From Halosolutus amylolyticus (lineage in GTDB: Archaea; Halobacteriota; Halobacteria; Halobacteriales; Natrialbaceae), in NCBI RefSeq assembly GCF_023566055.1, contig NZ_JALIQP010000001.1, positions 642,059 through 706,058 of the forward strand: 64,000 bases of DNA. The letters run 5' to 3'. Below the pieces are notes generated by a model that was given only the letters and a program-made list of their open reading frames with translations, had not been told where the DNA came from and did not search any database. Shown in pieces: positions 15,464 through 24,043 of the stretch. Positions within the stretch are counted from its first letter, which is position 1. Each line of letters starts with the position of its first letter. A program made the translations under genes and the position numbers.

Positions 15464-15493
15464 GATTCCGGAGTGGAATTCCCCTCCGGAATC
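15464..15493. repeat. 30-bp nearly perfect palindrome
   Basis: GATTCCGGAG (15464-15473) is perfectly repeated in inverse as CTCCGGAATC (15484-15493), and the ten bases between contain their own palindrome GGAATTCC. Fourteen of fifteen pairs match across the whole 30 bases. It lies 110 bases after the 414-residue gene, so it could end that transcript, form a cruciform, or be a protein-binding site. No run of T follows it. Confidence 0.6.
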
Positions 15494-15530
15494 AAATCAG
15501 CGAGAATTGCCTATGATAGAATAGAGATAA

Positions 15531-15968
15531 ATTGAATTCCACAATGCGTTATGCGAAATCGATAGGCAGGACGGCGGAGCGGTGCAATTGAATATCACTA
15601 TGATCTCTTCGAAAGTCACAACCGGCAGTTAGCAATCGTGCTCGTATCCACGCGGAAAAATACGACGCTAAATTAATGAATAATAGGGTGGTCTATTGAT
15701 ATTGACAATGAAATCTTCGAAACCGCTAGCTACCTCCATCAATTGAAATCCACAATGGAGAATTCGAATTCAATAGCTGTCGCTACAATCGTGCACGAGA
15801 CTGGTTCCTACGAACTCTATGACATCAACCATCCGAAATCTCGGTGATAGTACCGCTGGCTACTACTTCCGGAGGTTCCGTATCAGTGACTACGTTGTTC
15901 CACCGGTGAATTGCTGGAGATAACCCCAATTGATCGACGCAACGAAATCTTCGAAATCAATAGCATGC
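15531..15968 (+). repeat. Five degenerate direct repeats of about 40 bp in a gene-free interval
   Basis: Copies start at 15531, 15587, 15695, 15742 and 15929. Each opens with ATTGA, has (C/G)AC(A/T)ATG or similar ten bases on, then TCTTCGAAA or a variant. Copies 1 and 4 share ATTGAATTCCACAATG and ATTGAAATCCACAATG; copies 3 and 5 share AAATCTTCGAAA and TAGC. Spacing is irregular (56, 108, 47, 187). All copies can be read in one register as I-(E/D)-x-x-N-x-x-F/C-E, which hints that they derive from a repeated coding segment now broken by stops. The rest of 15356-16076 shows no gene. Confidence 0.45.
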
Positions 15969-16076
15969 ACTCTATTCGGCGCTGAATCCGTAAGATTCTG
16001 GAACTCAGGGAAATAGATCCGAACTCCTCTCAGGGCAGAGTTTTAAATACACCCCGATCAGAAAAAGTGTGAACCG

Positions 16077-16445
16077 ATGACAAAACCAACTCAAGCGACA
16101 GACGACTCTCATACAGGGTCCGTCCGTTCCGTACGCGATCTCCCACCCTGGAATGGACCCTTCGTACTTAGTCAAAACATCAAGATCGGAGAACAATTTA
16201 TAGTGGAAGCCCTCTACCGCGATCCAGATCCAACCCCACCTGAACTACACGATCCGGAAATAAATTGGGAGGCAGTCAACATCATCATCGAGACCGAAAC
16301 GAGTGAGATCCCTGCAATCATGATGACAGGCTACGTCCGGTACCCACTCCGTTTCGAACCCGGTGATAAAATCGAGCAAATGAAAGTCGAATGGACTGGT
16401 CGTCGTTGGAAAAAGCGGTTCGAAAAGACAGCAGGACGGAGGTAG
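16077..16445 (+). CDS. Uncharacterised haloarchaeal island protein
   Basis: A 122-residue protein. After a polar N-terminus it contains an extended beta-rich region (KIGEQFIVEALYRDPDP, NIIIETETSEIPAIMMTGYVRYPLRF) and a basic C-terminal tail (GRRWKKRFEKTAGRR) that could contact nucleic acid. No family is recognised. It lies ten bases ahead of the next gene, so the two are probably one operon. It is the first gene after the repeat-rich gap and precedes the recombinase module. Confidence 0.6.
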   Translation: MTKPTQATDDSHTGSVRSVRDLPPWNGPFVLSQNIKIGEQFIVEALYRDPDPTPPELHDPEINWEAVNIIIETETSEIPAIMMTGYVRYPLRFEPGDKIEQMKVEWTGRRWKKRFEKTAGRR

Positions 16446-16454
16446 TGTACAGTC

Positions 16455-16742
16455 ATGTCCACACATGTAGACGTGTCCATCAAGGAAGACGAAAAATCAG
16501 TGGATGAGTTCTGGAAAGCCGGAGAGCGAGTGGATGACTCACGGGAGGTCGAGAAGTCCCTGGATGAGTTACGGACAGCCAAAATCACTCGAACAGAGGA
16601 ACAGGGGGTCATTGGTGTCCCTGTCTTCTTTACACTAGAACATCTCGAACGCCAGGGCATTGACCCTACCGAAACCGACCACATCGTCGTTCGAATCGAG
16701 AAGGGCTTCATTCTCTTTGAACCGCTTGATAGAGACGACTGA
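16455..16742 (+). CDS. Small protein with an AbrB/MazE-like C-terminal segment
   Basis: A 95-residue protein. The N-terminal 45 residues are acidic and helical. The C-terminal half reads GVPVFFTLEHLERQGIDP, then HIVVRIEKGFILFEPL, a swapped-hairpin layout that recalls SpoVT/AbrB or MazE DNA-binding domains (IP..L...G...GD.V.......I...). If correct it is a transcription regulator or antitoxin of the operon 16077-16742. The match is weak and based on pattern only. No toxin gene is evident beside it. Confidence 0.55.
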   Translation: MSTHVDVSIKEDEKSVDEFWKAGERVDDSREVEKSLDELRTAKITRTEEQGVIGVPVFFTLEHLERQGIDPTETDHIVVRIEKGFILFEPLDRDD

Positions 16743-16810
16743 CGATGGCGGGGTAACTTTCCAAGCGTTTAATATAGTGACCAATAGCGAGTGTGGTGAC
16801 CATCCGTTCC

Positions 16811-17260
16811 ATGCCCGGGAACAGTAGCCAAACGCAGCCAACGATGACGTACCCTACCAAGGAGCAACACGCCCGTTGGAAAGAGGAAGCCAAGCAGATG
16901 GACATGTCGCTTTCGGGGTTCATCCAAGCGATGACGGAAGCTGGGCTGAAGAAGTTCGATGTTGATGTCGAACCGGATGAGTCAGTTAGTGAGTTGCGCC
17001 GCCAGCGAAACGATTTGAAGCACGAATTAGATCGCACTCGGGATCGGGTTGCGAAATTAGAACACCAGTTACAGACGCGAGAACGGGAGGCGATCAAGGC
17101 ATTCGTTCAGGAGAATCCCGGCGTAGAACTCGGTGACATCATCCAGGAAATGATTGAAACGACATCTGACCGAGTCCCAAAACAAGTTGAAGGACTGGTG
17201 ACTGTTGGAGAACTCCAGTATGAAGACGGAGAGTACTATTTCAATGACGAAATCAAGTGA
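16811..17260 (+). CDS. DNA-binding-like coiled-coil protein upstream of the recombinase
   Basis: A 149-residue protein from ATG 16811; a GTG at 16793 is also in frame, but a TATA-like TTTAATATAG at 16768-16777 puts the likely transcript start near 16798. TMTYPTKEQHARWKEEAKQMDMSLSGFIQAMTEAGLKK looks like a ribbon-helix-helix or short helix-turn-helix segment. A coiled coil follows (ELRRQRNDLKHELDRTRDRV), then a small winged-helix-like end. It overlaps the next gene by 17 bases and heads a three-gene operon ending in the tyrosine recombinase, so it probably controls or assists recombination. Confidence 0.65.
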   Translation: MPGNSSQTQPTMTYPTKEQHARWKEEAKQMDMSLSGFIQAMTEAGLKKFDVDVEPDESVSELRRQRNDLKHELDRTRDRVAKLEHQLQTREREAIKAFVQENPGVELGDIIQEMIETTSDRVPKQVEGLVTVGELQYEDGEYYFNDEIK

Positions 17261-17699
17261 TCCCCTCCACCGTATCGGCGTGTACAAGACGCTTGAGCAG
17301 GTGCCGGATCATTCTCGTCTGTACAATTCTGCGACAGCCTTCGAGGGACGAGATGTGTGGGCGGAGTACGTTGAGCATGAACTCTCGAATCCTGCACAGA
17401 CTGTTCAGTACGAGACGGAACTCGTTGAGGAGTCGTGGAAAGAGCATATGCGTCAGCGCGGTCGTCATCCAGCGCTTGCCCGTCCTGACGATGTCGAGTC
17501 GTGGTTTACTGGCTTAATCGATAGGATGCAGACGAAGCGAGCGTACAATCCGTACTGGGTACGGTTAGAGGATTTCTACACGTATCTGCTGTGGCATACT
17601 GAGTACCCGCATTCGCACCATCCGCCTCGAATGGCGGCCGTACAAGGTGGTGTGACACGCGAGGTCTGGGAATACAAAGTTAGTGAGTGGTCAATATGA
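17244..17699 (+). CDS. Stand-alone core-binding-domain-like protein paired with the recombinase
   Basis: A 151-residue protein from ATG 17244, which overlaps the upstream gene. Its middle reads HMRQRGRHPALARPDDVESWF, very like VTQQGRHPACANPTLVNGF in the N-terminal domain of the recombinase encoded next door, and the following helices fit a SAM-like core-binding fold. It lacks any catalytic recombinase domain. So it seems to be a duplicated or split-off core-binding domain, perhaps an accessory that competes for core sites or sets directionality. Its stop overlaps the recombinase start (ATGA at 17696). Confidence 0.6.
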   Translation: MTKSSDPLHRIGVYKTLEQVPDHSRLYNSATAFEGRDVWAEYVEHELSNPAQTVQYETELVEESWKEHMRQRGRHPALARPDDVESWFTGLIDRMQTKRAYNPYWVRLEDFYTYLLWHTEYPHSHHPPRMAAVQGGVTREVWEYKVSEWSI

Positions 17700-18814
17700 G
17701 CAAAGAAAAACAATCGGTAGACGATCAGCGAGAACGGATCGGGGAAGAGTTCAATCGATCAGTAGACCCGTTGAAGCAGTACGATGAGAGTTTCGTCCAG
17801 ATGCAGGAAGACGGTGTTGAGCCGTTTGAGATGTTTCTCGATGATGTTGTTCGGGACAGCAATCGAAGGGACAGTACTGTTGACGAATACGAACGATCGA
17901 TACGGCATTTCAAAGAGTATGTGACGCAGCAAGGACGACACCCGGCGTGCGCGAACCCCACGCTCGTTAACGGATTCGCAGAGTACGAATTCCAACAACG
18001 AGACAACGGGAAGGAAACGGTCAAAACGAAACTCAACTACGTCAATAAGGCGTACAAGTACTTTCAAAACGAGAACGTATTCCCGCACACAGAGGAGTAC
18101 AACCCTGTGGATAACGCCTGGGAGAAAATCACGTGGCCAGAAGAGGAGGAGAAGGATTACCCAAAGGTCACGCGAGAAGAAATGCGTGAAGTGTTAGCTG
18201 ACATCACGCACGTGTTTAAACTCGCGGTGATACTGATGGGACTCAAATTGGGGATGCGACAGGGAGAAATCCGGAACGTGAAGTTAGAAGATATTCACAT
18301 CGAGAACGCGGAGTTGCAAGACCATTACCCTGAATTAGGAAGTCACCATCGTCTCGCCGGTCAGAAAAACGCGATCTTCATCCCTACAAAATACCATCGA
18401 CCGGGGAACAAGTCGCGGTACCCCCGAATCCTGCCGCTCGACGAGGAGATGCGTAGCGTGCTGACGCAATACTTGCTGATCCGCCCTGACTGCGGTGAAC
18501 CGTGGGTGTTTCTCTCACAGACACATCACGACCGAATCAAAGATAAAGACGGGATCAACAGGCACTGGAAAGAACAGGTCCGTTCACACATCTCGGCTGA
18601 AGCGTACGAGAAGGAACTAACGAGCCACTTCGGCCGGCACTGGTTCTCCACGTTTTGGAAGATGGAGAATCCGATCGAAAAGGAATACGTCCAGTACATG
18701 CGTGGGGACAAGATCGGTGACGGCCGGGAAGGTGAACCGATTGACGAGTACCTTCACGGGTACTATTCGGATATCGAAGACCAGTACCGGAACGAAATCT
18801 ATAAACTGCTATAG
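17696..18814 (+). CDS. Tyrosine recombinase / integrase
   Basis: A 372-residue protein from ATG 17696. An N-terminal SAM-like core-binding domain (about 45-140) precedes a catalytic domain with LKLGMRQGEIRN (Arg188), SHFGRHWF (His311-x-x-Arg314, His315) and EYLHGYYSDIE with the candidate nucleophile at Tyr356 or Tyr357. The set R...HxxR...Y is complete. It would catalyse strand exchange for integration or excision of the island. The gene ends a three-gene operon. No tRNA or clear attachment site flanks it, so the site it acts on is not identified; an XerC-like role in an element's dimer resolution is an alternative. Confidence 0.85.
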   Translation: MSKEKQSVDDQRERIGEEFNRSVDPLKQYDESFVQMQEDGVEPFEMFLDDVVRDSNRRDSTVDEYERSIRHFKEYVTQQGRHPACANPTLVNGFAEYEFQQRDNGKETVKTKLNYVNKAYKYFQNENVFPHTEEYNPVDNAWEKITWPEEEEKDYPKVTREEMREVLADITHVFKLAVILMGLKLGMRQGEIRNVKLEDIHIENAELQDHYPELGSHHRLAGQKNAIFIPTKYHRPGNKSRYPRILPLDEEMRSVLTQYLLIRPDCGEPWVFLSQTHHDRIKDKDGINRHWKEQVRSHISAEAYEKELTSHFGRHWFSTFWKMENPIEKEYVQYMRGDKIGDGREGEPIDEYLHGYYSDIEDQYRNEIYKLL

Positions 18815-18986
18815 TTTAGGTGCCATAGAACGGCTCTTATACCTACTATGCAGGCATCGTGATTCGATAAGTACAGGAGAACAAGTTATCGCGTATTGAC
18901 GCCAATATTGGCCACAAACGAGATCCATACAGATGAATAACCAGCTTTTTGGTCCAAAACTCAGGTTTCAATACGGCTGATGGACC

Positions 18987-21074
18987 TTACGCGACCTCTG
19001 TCTCATAATCTCCAATGTAGTCCTTTACCGACTGTGGCGGAAAGAGGACCCCTTCAGCTGCCTCTCGCAACCTTTCGTGGATGAACCAGTGAGGATCTCT
19101 ACGTGTAGCAATCGAGCGGGATTCGTTTAACTTATCGACACTACGAGACAGGCATTCTTTCGCCTCCTGTCTTCGAGATGTTTTCTCGACACCGTCGTCA
19201 GTTTGGTCAACTGTAGCTATATGCAACAACCCGTTGATGATAGACCGGTAGGCCGCGAGTTCTATACGGGCAATACTTCGAATACGCTCCAGCAATTCCT
19301 CGTTCTGTTGAAGGCCCTCTGCTCGAATAGATAAGAGCCTGAGCGCGTCTTCATACTCTCCTTTCGCAACTGGAATTGCAGTCAGAGCCAATATTTCGTG
19401 GACGACTGCATCCATCCATCGTTCTGGTTCCTCCTCGATGTCAATTCTCTCTACAATAGAGGTGAAGGTCAGGAGAGCCTCATGAAACTCACCCCGCTGC
19501 ATTTGTTCGTTCCCTATCTCAAACGCTTCCTCAACAGAACCAGCGGATTCTGGAACGACATACCTCTCAAACGATGTCTCTACGAATCCCTCCTCAAATC
19601 CGATCGGCCGCGCTTCAATAGTGACACCTGGTACATAGCGGGCCCCACGAACCCGAATAGGTACCCCGTTCGATTGTATGAAGAGACCTTCAGAGGTCCA
19701 CTCTTGGCTTGAAGATGAAATGGTTTCTTCGGAGCCAAACACCCCCAATTTGCTCAGTTCTTCTGCGGAAACCTGAACGGCATCTGAATTGATCTTGGTG
19801 ACCGGTAAACAAATCCGTATTTCGTCATCAAGCGGGATTTCAGGGAGTACAACCGGAATATGGCTATATTCTTCGATGATACCCTCACAAACAGTAACGA
19901 ATTCCTGTTCAGAGGGTCGCCTGGATTCGTCTAACGCTTTCAGCGTTCCGGTGACGTATTCTTCGCAGCTCTCCGTGATTGCTACCGAGATTTTGTCTGG
20001 TACTGTACTGGTATCTCGGGGTACCGTCACTAGGGTACCGTCCTTTGAACCGACGAGTAGATTCTGTCCTATCTTACTAACTTCTATGTCTACGCGGTCA
20101 CCAACAGCAAGTTGACTTTCATCTCGCGGTCGCCGTGGTGTCGCAATTGCAACGTTTCCGTATACGGATTCAATCGCTACGTTCACCCATTGGTTTGCTG
20201 CGACAAGTTCGCTGTCGATAATGATTGTCCACTCGCCGTGATATGCGACTCCGAGACCGTGGCCGGCAAACGCAACAAATACCTCTATTTCTGAATCGTG
20301 CAGGTTGTGGTTGTATTGCCGCGACTCGATATTCAATATCTTCTGGAGGCCTGTCAATCCTGTAAGATTTTCCAACTTCTCGATATAGTTCCGGGCGTCT
20401 GACCGGTACCCCGAACTCCAAACTTGGGGGGTCAAACACATTGTCCAGTGCCCCCTGTATTCCACGCCAACTGTCCATTCGCCAACGACCGCCTTTGGGA
20501 GGCTACCCAGATTTATCTCCTTGCCTGCTGCACTGTCTAGAATTGCGTTGCCGTTGTTGCTCAATCTGTCCACTCGACCGAGATGGAACGGATCTGGAAG
20601 TAGAGTTCGACCATCGGACGTATCTCGGATGTTACGAGCCTCTGGTTTGAGGAGTGGCTGGGGGATGTCCACTTCATTCTCCGCCTGAGATGATCCTGGG
20701 AGTTCCCTGTCTAATCCTTCGCGGAGACCACCGATGAACGATGGGTGAGCTTCGACATATGACCGAAGTTCATCTAGCTCCTCCTCTGAGACGGATGGTG
20801 ACTCGTAGTATTTCTGCCCGGGCGGTTTTCCAAGTTCTAGGTCATCCTGTGATGAGGATTCAAAGTAGAGATCGCCCAGAAGCCGAAGTGGTCGACAGAG
20901 CTGGTGGGGAATCGTAGCTTCATCACCTGGTGATGGAACTGAGTATCCCAACTTATCAAAGAAAGACCGTGCCCGAGGTGTAACCTGATATGTACTCGGC
21001 CTCGGATGCTTGGGGTGGGGTTTCCAGCGAACAATAAGTCCCTTGTCTGTAGTCTTATTGCGAAGGGTTGGCAT
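18987..21074 (-). CDS. Large multidomain protein of unknown function
   Basis: A 695-residue protein. The N-terminus (GLIVRWKPHPKHPRPSTY, then VTPRARSFFDKLGY) may be a winged helix. The middle is beta-rich and includes two segments that look like small beta barrels (WVNVAIESVYGNVAIATPRR; LAVGDRVDIEVSKIGQNLLV), reminiscent of TRAM or OB folds. The C-terminal 190 residues are helical and TPR-like (AFEIGNEQMQRGEFHEALLT). I do not recognise the family. It is convergent with the recombinase and divergent from the helicase at 21343, so it may be element-borne defence or replication cargo. Confidence 0.7.
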   Translation of the reverse strand: MPTLRNKTTDKGLIVRWKPHPKHPRPSTYQVTPRARSFFDKLGYSVPSPGDEATIPHQLCRPLRLLGDLYFESSSQDDLELGKPPGQKYYESPSVSEEELDELRSYVEAHPSFIGGLREGLDRELPGSSQAENEVDIPQPLLKPEARNIRDTSDGRTLLPDPFHLGRVDRLSNNGNAILDSAAGKEINLGSLPKAVVGEWTVGVEYRGHWTMCLTPQVWSSGYRSDARNYIEKLENLTGLTGLQKILNIESRQYNHNLHDSEIEVFVAFAGHGLGVAYHGEWTIIIDSELVAANQWVNVAIESVYGNVAIATPRRPRDESQLAVGDRVDIEVSKIGQNLLVGSKDGTLVTVPRDTSTVPDKISVAITESCEEYVTGTLKALDESRRPSEQEFVTVCEGIIEEYSHIPVVLPEIPLDDEIRICLPVTKINSDAVQVSAEELSKLGVFGSEETISSSSQEWTSEGLFIQSNGVPIRVRGARYVPGVTIEARPIGFEEGFVETSFERYVVPESAGSVEEAFEIGNEQMQRGEFHEALLTFTSIVERIDIEEEPERWMDAVVHEILALTAIPVAKGEYEDALRLLSIRAEGLQQNEELLERIRSIARIELAAYRSIINGLLHIATVDQTDDGVEKTSRRQEAKECLSRSVDKLNESRSIATRRDPHWFIHERLREAAEGVLFPPQSVKDYIGDYETEVA

Positions 21075-21342
21075 AGAGATCTAATGCTCAGACGGAATTA
21101 TGAGATTACCGGTATTTCTCCCCTTCTTTGTTGTATCTAACTGTGATCAGTGACACAAACCGAGGAACAGCCACCCAATTACGCTGTTAGGCCGGATCGC
21201 TATTCGGGAGCAAGGTTGGTGATTCACCTGTGTTCAACTCTTTTTGCTAGAAGAGCAGAGGAACACAGACGGCGATCTCGCCGAGACCAGTCAGTGAGTG
21301 GAAACGGTTTTTAGTCTATCGCGCTGCACATACTACTATCCC

Positions 21343-23745
21343 GTGTCTGAGACCTCTGAGGTAAATTGGGAGACCTATTTCGGCTTTAGCGACCCGTACG
21401 AAAATCAAAACGACGTCATCGAGAATATCATCGACACAGCCCAGGACTCTGGATACCTGGCAATGGAAGGCCCGTGCGGAACGGGGAAAACGATGGCCTC
21501 GCTTACTGCAGCCAGCTATCTCATCCGAGAGACCGACCAGTTCAACAACGCTATCGTCGTCACCCCGGTGAAACAACAGCGCCAACAATTCGTCGAGGAT
21601 CTCCGAGTCATCAACAGCCAGTTAGAGGAACCGCTTGCCGGCGTCGCACTCGTCGGAAAACGAGATCTGTGTCCGTACGGACGCGAAGACGTGTTCCCTG
21701 ACGGGAGCAGCGTTCAGGAACGATGTGATGACCTTAGAGAGGCAACTGCTGACCTCGTTAGCGAAGACAGCAACCTCAAAGTCCAACAGCAATTCGAAAC
21801 GGACGCGACGCCGGACTCATCACCGATTCCTGAGGAAGAGAAATGGTGGGATCCAGCGAAAGGCCGGGTACTCGTTGAGAACGCGCAACGAGACCCGATG
21901 GACGAGGATGCTGCACCACTCCATACCGCTGGCAAGACTGCGCCGTACGCTCGAACACAACCATCGACGACCCCGGAAATGACGGAATCAGGGAACCGCC
22001 AACTGTACTGCCCGTTCGAGGCGGACTGGTACGGCCGTGACAAAGGCTCCCCGGTAACGTTCGAATCAGGGGACAACCACGTTGTCACGACCGAGGAACT
22101 CCTTCCGAATGCCGTCGAAATCGGGACTTGCCCTCACCGCGCGATGACCGTGCTCATGAAGAACGCGGACATCGTGGTCGGAAATTACAACCATCTCTTC
22201 GACAACGCTAGCCGCCATCTCACCGCCCCAATACTCGATGAGCAGACGCTCGTCATCATCGACGAGGCCCACCGGATGGAGGAACGCGTCCGAGACCTTC
22301 TCACGGACACGATCGGGTATTACACAGTCAAACGCGCCAAGAACGATCTTGAACAGGTTCTTCGGCCGGCGCGTCAAGGACCACAAAACAAACGCGAAAT
22401 CAAGGCGCGGCTTGCGGCACATGACGTCCCGTTCGAGGCCGTCGAAACTGCTGAGGCGTTCTACGACGACGTGATGGAGTGGTTCGAGACTCAGGTAGAC
22501 GACGAGCTCCGGGACCAATTTGAGCAGTATGGAACTGGCTTGTCGTGGAACTCGCTACCGGACAATGATATCGAGGTACCGCTCCGGGATCCAGATGAAC
22601 CTGAACCGGACGAGTTCACGCGCTGGGCCGAACAGGCAGGGTACGGTGGAGACACGTTCCGGATGCTAAGCAAGGTCGGACTCGCCGTCGAACAAGCATT
22701 AGAGCAAGAAGACATCGACCGGGACTGCGTCTGCACCGCTATCGGAGCGCTGTTCGGGCAGTGGTGGGAACGCGACCACGTCGACTACTTCAGAGAAATC
22801 GAATTGGAGTATTCGAAGAAGGACGATCGAGACGTCGAAAAGCCGTGGATGAATTACTACAACGCGTCGCTCGTCATGTACAACTGCATGCCGTCGGAGA
22901 AAATCAAGGAAATACTTGACGAGTTCGGCGGCGGCGTCCTCATGAGCGCGACTCTCGAACCGCTCTCGATCTTTGAGGAAGTAACCGGCTTAGAAGAGTT
23001 GGCGACTGATGATGAGGAACCGCGAATCGTCTCCTCACGCACGTACGATTTGACATTCCCCGAGGAAAACCGCGCCAGCTGGATCGTCGACGTCGAAGCG
23101 TTCAAAAAGCGAAACCGAGGCGAACCCGCGCTTGAAAATAAAAACAGTACACGAGAGCGCTACGCCTACGTCGCACGAGAAATCGCACGCAGCCATGGAA
23201 ACATCCTTCTTGCGTGGCCAAACTATTCCGAAGCCGAATGGGCGGCGAACCGCCTTCGAGAGGAGATTGAGAAACCAGTCCTGCTTGACCAGTCATCGAG
23301 TCACGAGGAGACTAGGGAACTGAAACGCGAATTCGTTCGTGGCGAGCCGAAAGTTCTCGTAACGAGTACTCGCGGCACGTTAACTGAAGGCGTCGATTAC
23401 GAAGGTGATGAGCTGCACACGTGCGCTGTGTTTGGTATCCCGTTGGTGAATATCGGTTCACCCAGAGTCCGAGCCGTCCAATACGCGTACGGTGACCGAT
23501 TCGGAACAGAGAACTCCTTCACGTACGCACTGACGATCCCCGCAGTCCGACAAATTCGCCAAGCATTTGGACGAGTCATTCGTGGACCGGACGAACGCGG
23601 TGTGCGAATTGTCGTCGGGAAGCGATTCGTTCCTGATGCTCTACACTCTGTTTACGAGTATTTCCCAGAGAATGAGCGGGAAGAGTTTGTGCGGATGAAA
23701 CCTGATTTCCTGGCCTCACTGTTTAGGGATTTCTGGGAGAACTGA
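21343..23745 (+). CDS. XPD/DinG-type (Rad3-like) DNA helicase, island copy
   Basis: An 800-residue superfamily 2 helicase from GTG 21343; another GTG at 21298 adds 15 residues. Numbered from 21298, Walker A is GPCGTGKT (58-65) and the DEAH box is IIDEAHRM (Asp322). Four cysteines in between (CPYG, CDDL, CPFE, CPHR) match the iron-sulphur cluster domain of XPD/DinG. Motifs GGGVLMSATLEP and TSTRGTLTEGVDYEG mark the second motor domain, and RQAFGRVIRGPDERG is motif VI. It unwinds DNA 5'-3'. It is a full-length paralogue of the truncated chromosomal gene at 31491-33053. Confidence 0.9.
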   Translation: MSETSEVNWETYFGFSDPYENQNDVIENIIDTAQDSGYLAMEGPCGTGKTMASLTAASYLIRETDQFNNAIVVTPVKQQRQQFVEDLRVINSQLEEPLAGVALVGKRDLCPYGREDVFPDGSSVQERCDDLREATADLVSEDSNLKVQQQFETDATPDSSPIPEEEKWWDPAKGRVLVENAQRDPMDEDAAPLHTAGKTAPYARTQPSTTPEMTESGNRQLYCPFEADWYGRDKGSPVTFESGDNHVVTTEELLPNAVEIGTCPHRAMTVLMKNADIVVGNYNHLFDNASRHLTAPILDEQTLVIIDEAHRMEERVRDLLTDTIGYYTVKRAKNDLEQVLRPARQGPQNKREIKARLAAHDVPFEAVETAEAFYDDVMEWFETQVDDELRDQFEQYGTGLSWNSLPDNDIEVPLRDPDEPEPDEFTRWAEQAGYGGDTFRMLSKVGLAVEQALEQEDIDRDCVCTAIGALFGQWWERDHVDYFREIELEYSKKDDRDVEKPWMNYYNASLVMYNCMPSEKIKEILDEFGGGVLMSATLEPLSIFEEVTGLEELATDDEEPRIVSSRTYDLTFPEENRASWIVDVEAFKKRNRGEPALENKNSTRERYAYVAREIARSHGNILLAWPNYSEAEWAANRLREEIEKPVLLDQSSSHEETRELKREFVRGEPKVLVTSTRGTLTEGVDYEGDELHTCAVFGIPLVNIGSPRVRAVQYAYGDRFGTENSFTYALTIPAVRQIRQAFGRVIRGPDERGVRIVVGKRFVPDALHSVYEYFPENEREEFVRMKPDFLASLFRDFWEN

Positions 23746-23863
23746 ACGGGTCTCAATTCGATCCTAGACATTACTCTCGACGGTGCTAGACCCGTGTGTC
23801 CAGATCAACTGGTGACTCAGTCCTGTACCGAGATAATGTGTCCTAAAACTATAACGACTACTA

Positions 23864-23967
23864 GTATCGGGATATCGTACCATCCGAGAGTACCACGTCA
23901 GCAAACCATAGCACTGTACCACGATACAGTACCACATTTCTGTACCACGTCTATGCTCCACGAACCA
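23864..23967. repeat. 13-bp phased repeat array (iteron-like)
   Basis: GTACCA(C/T) recurs at exact 13-base steps: GTACCATC at 23877, GTACCACG at 23890, a weaker AAACCATA at 23903, then GTACCACG at 23916, GTACCACA at 23929 and GTACCACG at 23942, with decayed flanking units at 23864 and 23955. The array lies in the 298-base interval between the helicase gene and the convergent zinc-ribbon gene; nothing else is visible there. Directly repeated protein-sized sites at a fixed period resemble replication iterons or a partition site. Confidence 0.65.
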
Positions 23968-24043
23968 GGTACACAGTTGTGTTCCGTGAATGAATTCGGG
24001 AGCGATGAACCCGATCTCTTATACACAGAAAATAACTGGGGAG

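Noticed and set aside
15531-15968. CRISPR array
   Set aside because: Repeats are degenerate and spacing ranges from 47 to 187 bases; no uniform spacers and no cas1/cas2 nearby.
23864-23967. CRISPR array or coding repeat
   Set aside because: Unit is only 13 bp with no unique spacer of normal size, and 13 is not a multiple of three.
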